Source: Streptomyces sp. CB01201 (GTDB lineage Bacteria > Actinomycetota > Actinomycetes > Streptomycetales > Streptomycetaceae). From it: a DNA stretch of 57,365 bases. This document shows positions 57,008 to 57,365 of this stretch, one piece after another. The DNA is taken from NCBI RefSeq assembly GCF_002803085.1, contig NZ_NNBJ01000032.1:1-57365 (forward strand). The letters are read 5' to 3'. Position numbers and translations under genes: made by a program. Each line of letters starts with the position of its first letter. Positions within the stretch are counted from its first letter, which is position 1. The notes under the pieces were generated by a model, which searched no databases, had not been told where the DNA came from, and saw only the letters and a program-made list of their open reading frames with translations.

Positions 57008-57365
57008 GACATGGAGATAGCGCCGGTCGGGGGCGTGCGCCCAGGCGTGCGTCCTGCCGAGCTGAAGCACGGAACAAGTTCAGGCGTCCTGGGATGAGAC
57101 AGGCGCAAGCCGACTCCGGCCCCGGACGCCACACCACCCACCTCTGCAAGCACGACCAACTCGGCAACCTCATCCGCACCAATACATCAGCGGGTGCAAT
57201 CCCGAAGTTACCGCCGCATCAAAGGAGAAAACGACCTCTAACGAGCGCCAGTGCCCCCGCACCGGGTTGGCGCTCTGTCCCTGCGGCGAGATGGTCCTTC
57301 AGCTAGGTTCTGTCTCTCCGATCACGAATGGAGAGACAGAACTGTCGGCGAAGTGAAGCCTGCTT
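57008..57365. other. Non-coding right end
   Basis: No gene is recognised. A 13-bp inverted repeat (57307-57319 with 57330-57342, GTTCTGTCTCTCC) lies near the window edge and could be a terminator or another IS end. Confidence 0.45.

Noticed and set aside
57307..57342. Replicon telomere-type palindrome
   Set aside because: A single 13-bp stem at the window edge; Streptomyces telomeres have many tightly packed palindromes.

Overview
The window is high-GC actinobacterial DNA, almost certainly Streptomyces or a close relative. Nearly every gene uses G/C at third positions, GTG starts and 4-base start/stop overlaps (GTGA, ATGA) are common, and the gene families are typical of Streptomyces. No rRNA, tRNA, CRISPR array or core housekeeping gene was seen. 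Short operons, many secreted proteins and lipoproteins, several insertion sequences (IS) and many gene remnants point to an accessory region: a chromosome arm or a large, probably linear, plasmid.

Layout. 1-8.2 kb is a decayed region: a partial gene, a truncated conserved gene, a dienelactone hydrolase, a Sel1-repeat protein, a MazF-type toxin with a ribbon-helix-helix antitoxin, a GNAT acetyltransferase, and an IS21-type element whose IstA and IstB have collapsed into one reading frame beside a beheaded trypsin-like protease gene. 8.9-16.6 kb is a terpenoid locus: two adjacent prenyl diphosphate synthases on the plus strand, a convergent regulator, and on the minus strand a prenyl-diphosphate C-methyltransferase translationally coupled to another prenyl diphosphate synthase, a class I terpene synthase of the 2-methylisoborneol type and a Pyr4-like integral membrane cyclase. 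A remnant of a fourth prenyl synthase lies upstream. I read this as a homoterpenoid (C-methylated terpenoid) pathway; a UbiB/ABC1 kinase-like gene lies just beyond it.

17-31 kb carries a lipoprotein, small stress-type proteins (CsbD, DUF6381-like, STAS), a frameshifted flavin reductase, a VOC/MarR divergent pair with two clear operators, a TOBE/HTH protein, and a tightly overlapping four-gene operon (acyl-CoA dehydrogenase, PIG-L deacetylase, methyltransferase, family 2 glycosyltransferase). It ends with an SDR, a decayed ADP-ribosyltransferase-like gene and an alpha/beta hydrolase.

31-35.2 kb looks like a small peptide (RiPP-like) cluster: a divergent HTH regulator, a 44-residue Cys-free peptide with a strong ribosome binding site, a hairpin, an MBL-fold enzyme and an overlapping phosphotransferase-fold kinase, closed by a terminator. 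35-43.8 kb mixes a replication-relaxation protein, VOC proteins, an IS5-type element with frameshifts, a secreted HNH nuclease, and an FAD monooxygenase divergent from a GntR-TetR fusion regulator. 43.9-48 kb encodes two large secreted enzymes, a subtilase with three P-type domains and a phospholipase A2 with a YD/RHS-like N-terminal part. 49-55.4 kb resembles part of an actinobacterial conjugation module: lipoprotein-like and membrane proteins, a ParA-like ATPase with an altered P-loop, a transglycosylase/NlpC protein, a TPR-like protein and an HTH regulator. No large VirB4/VirD4-type ATPase is present. The window closes with an IS5-type transposase.

The strongest candidates for something undescribed are the homoterpenoid locus (8869-16573), the peptide/MBL/kinase cluster (31072-35229) and the four-gene operon (24932-28075). 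All identifications come from reading motifs by eye; no database search was run.
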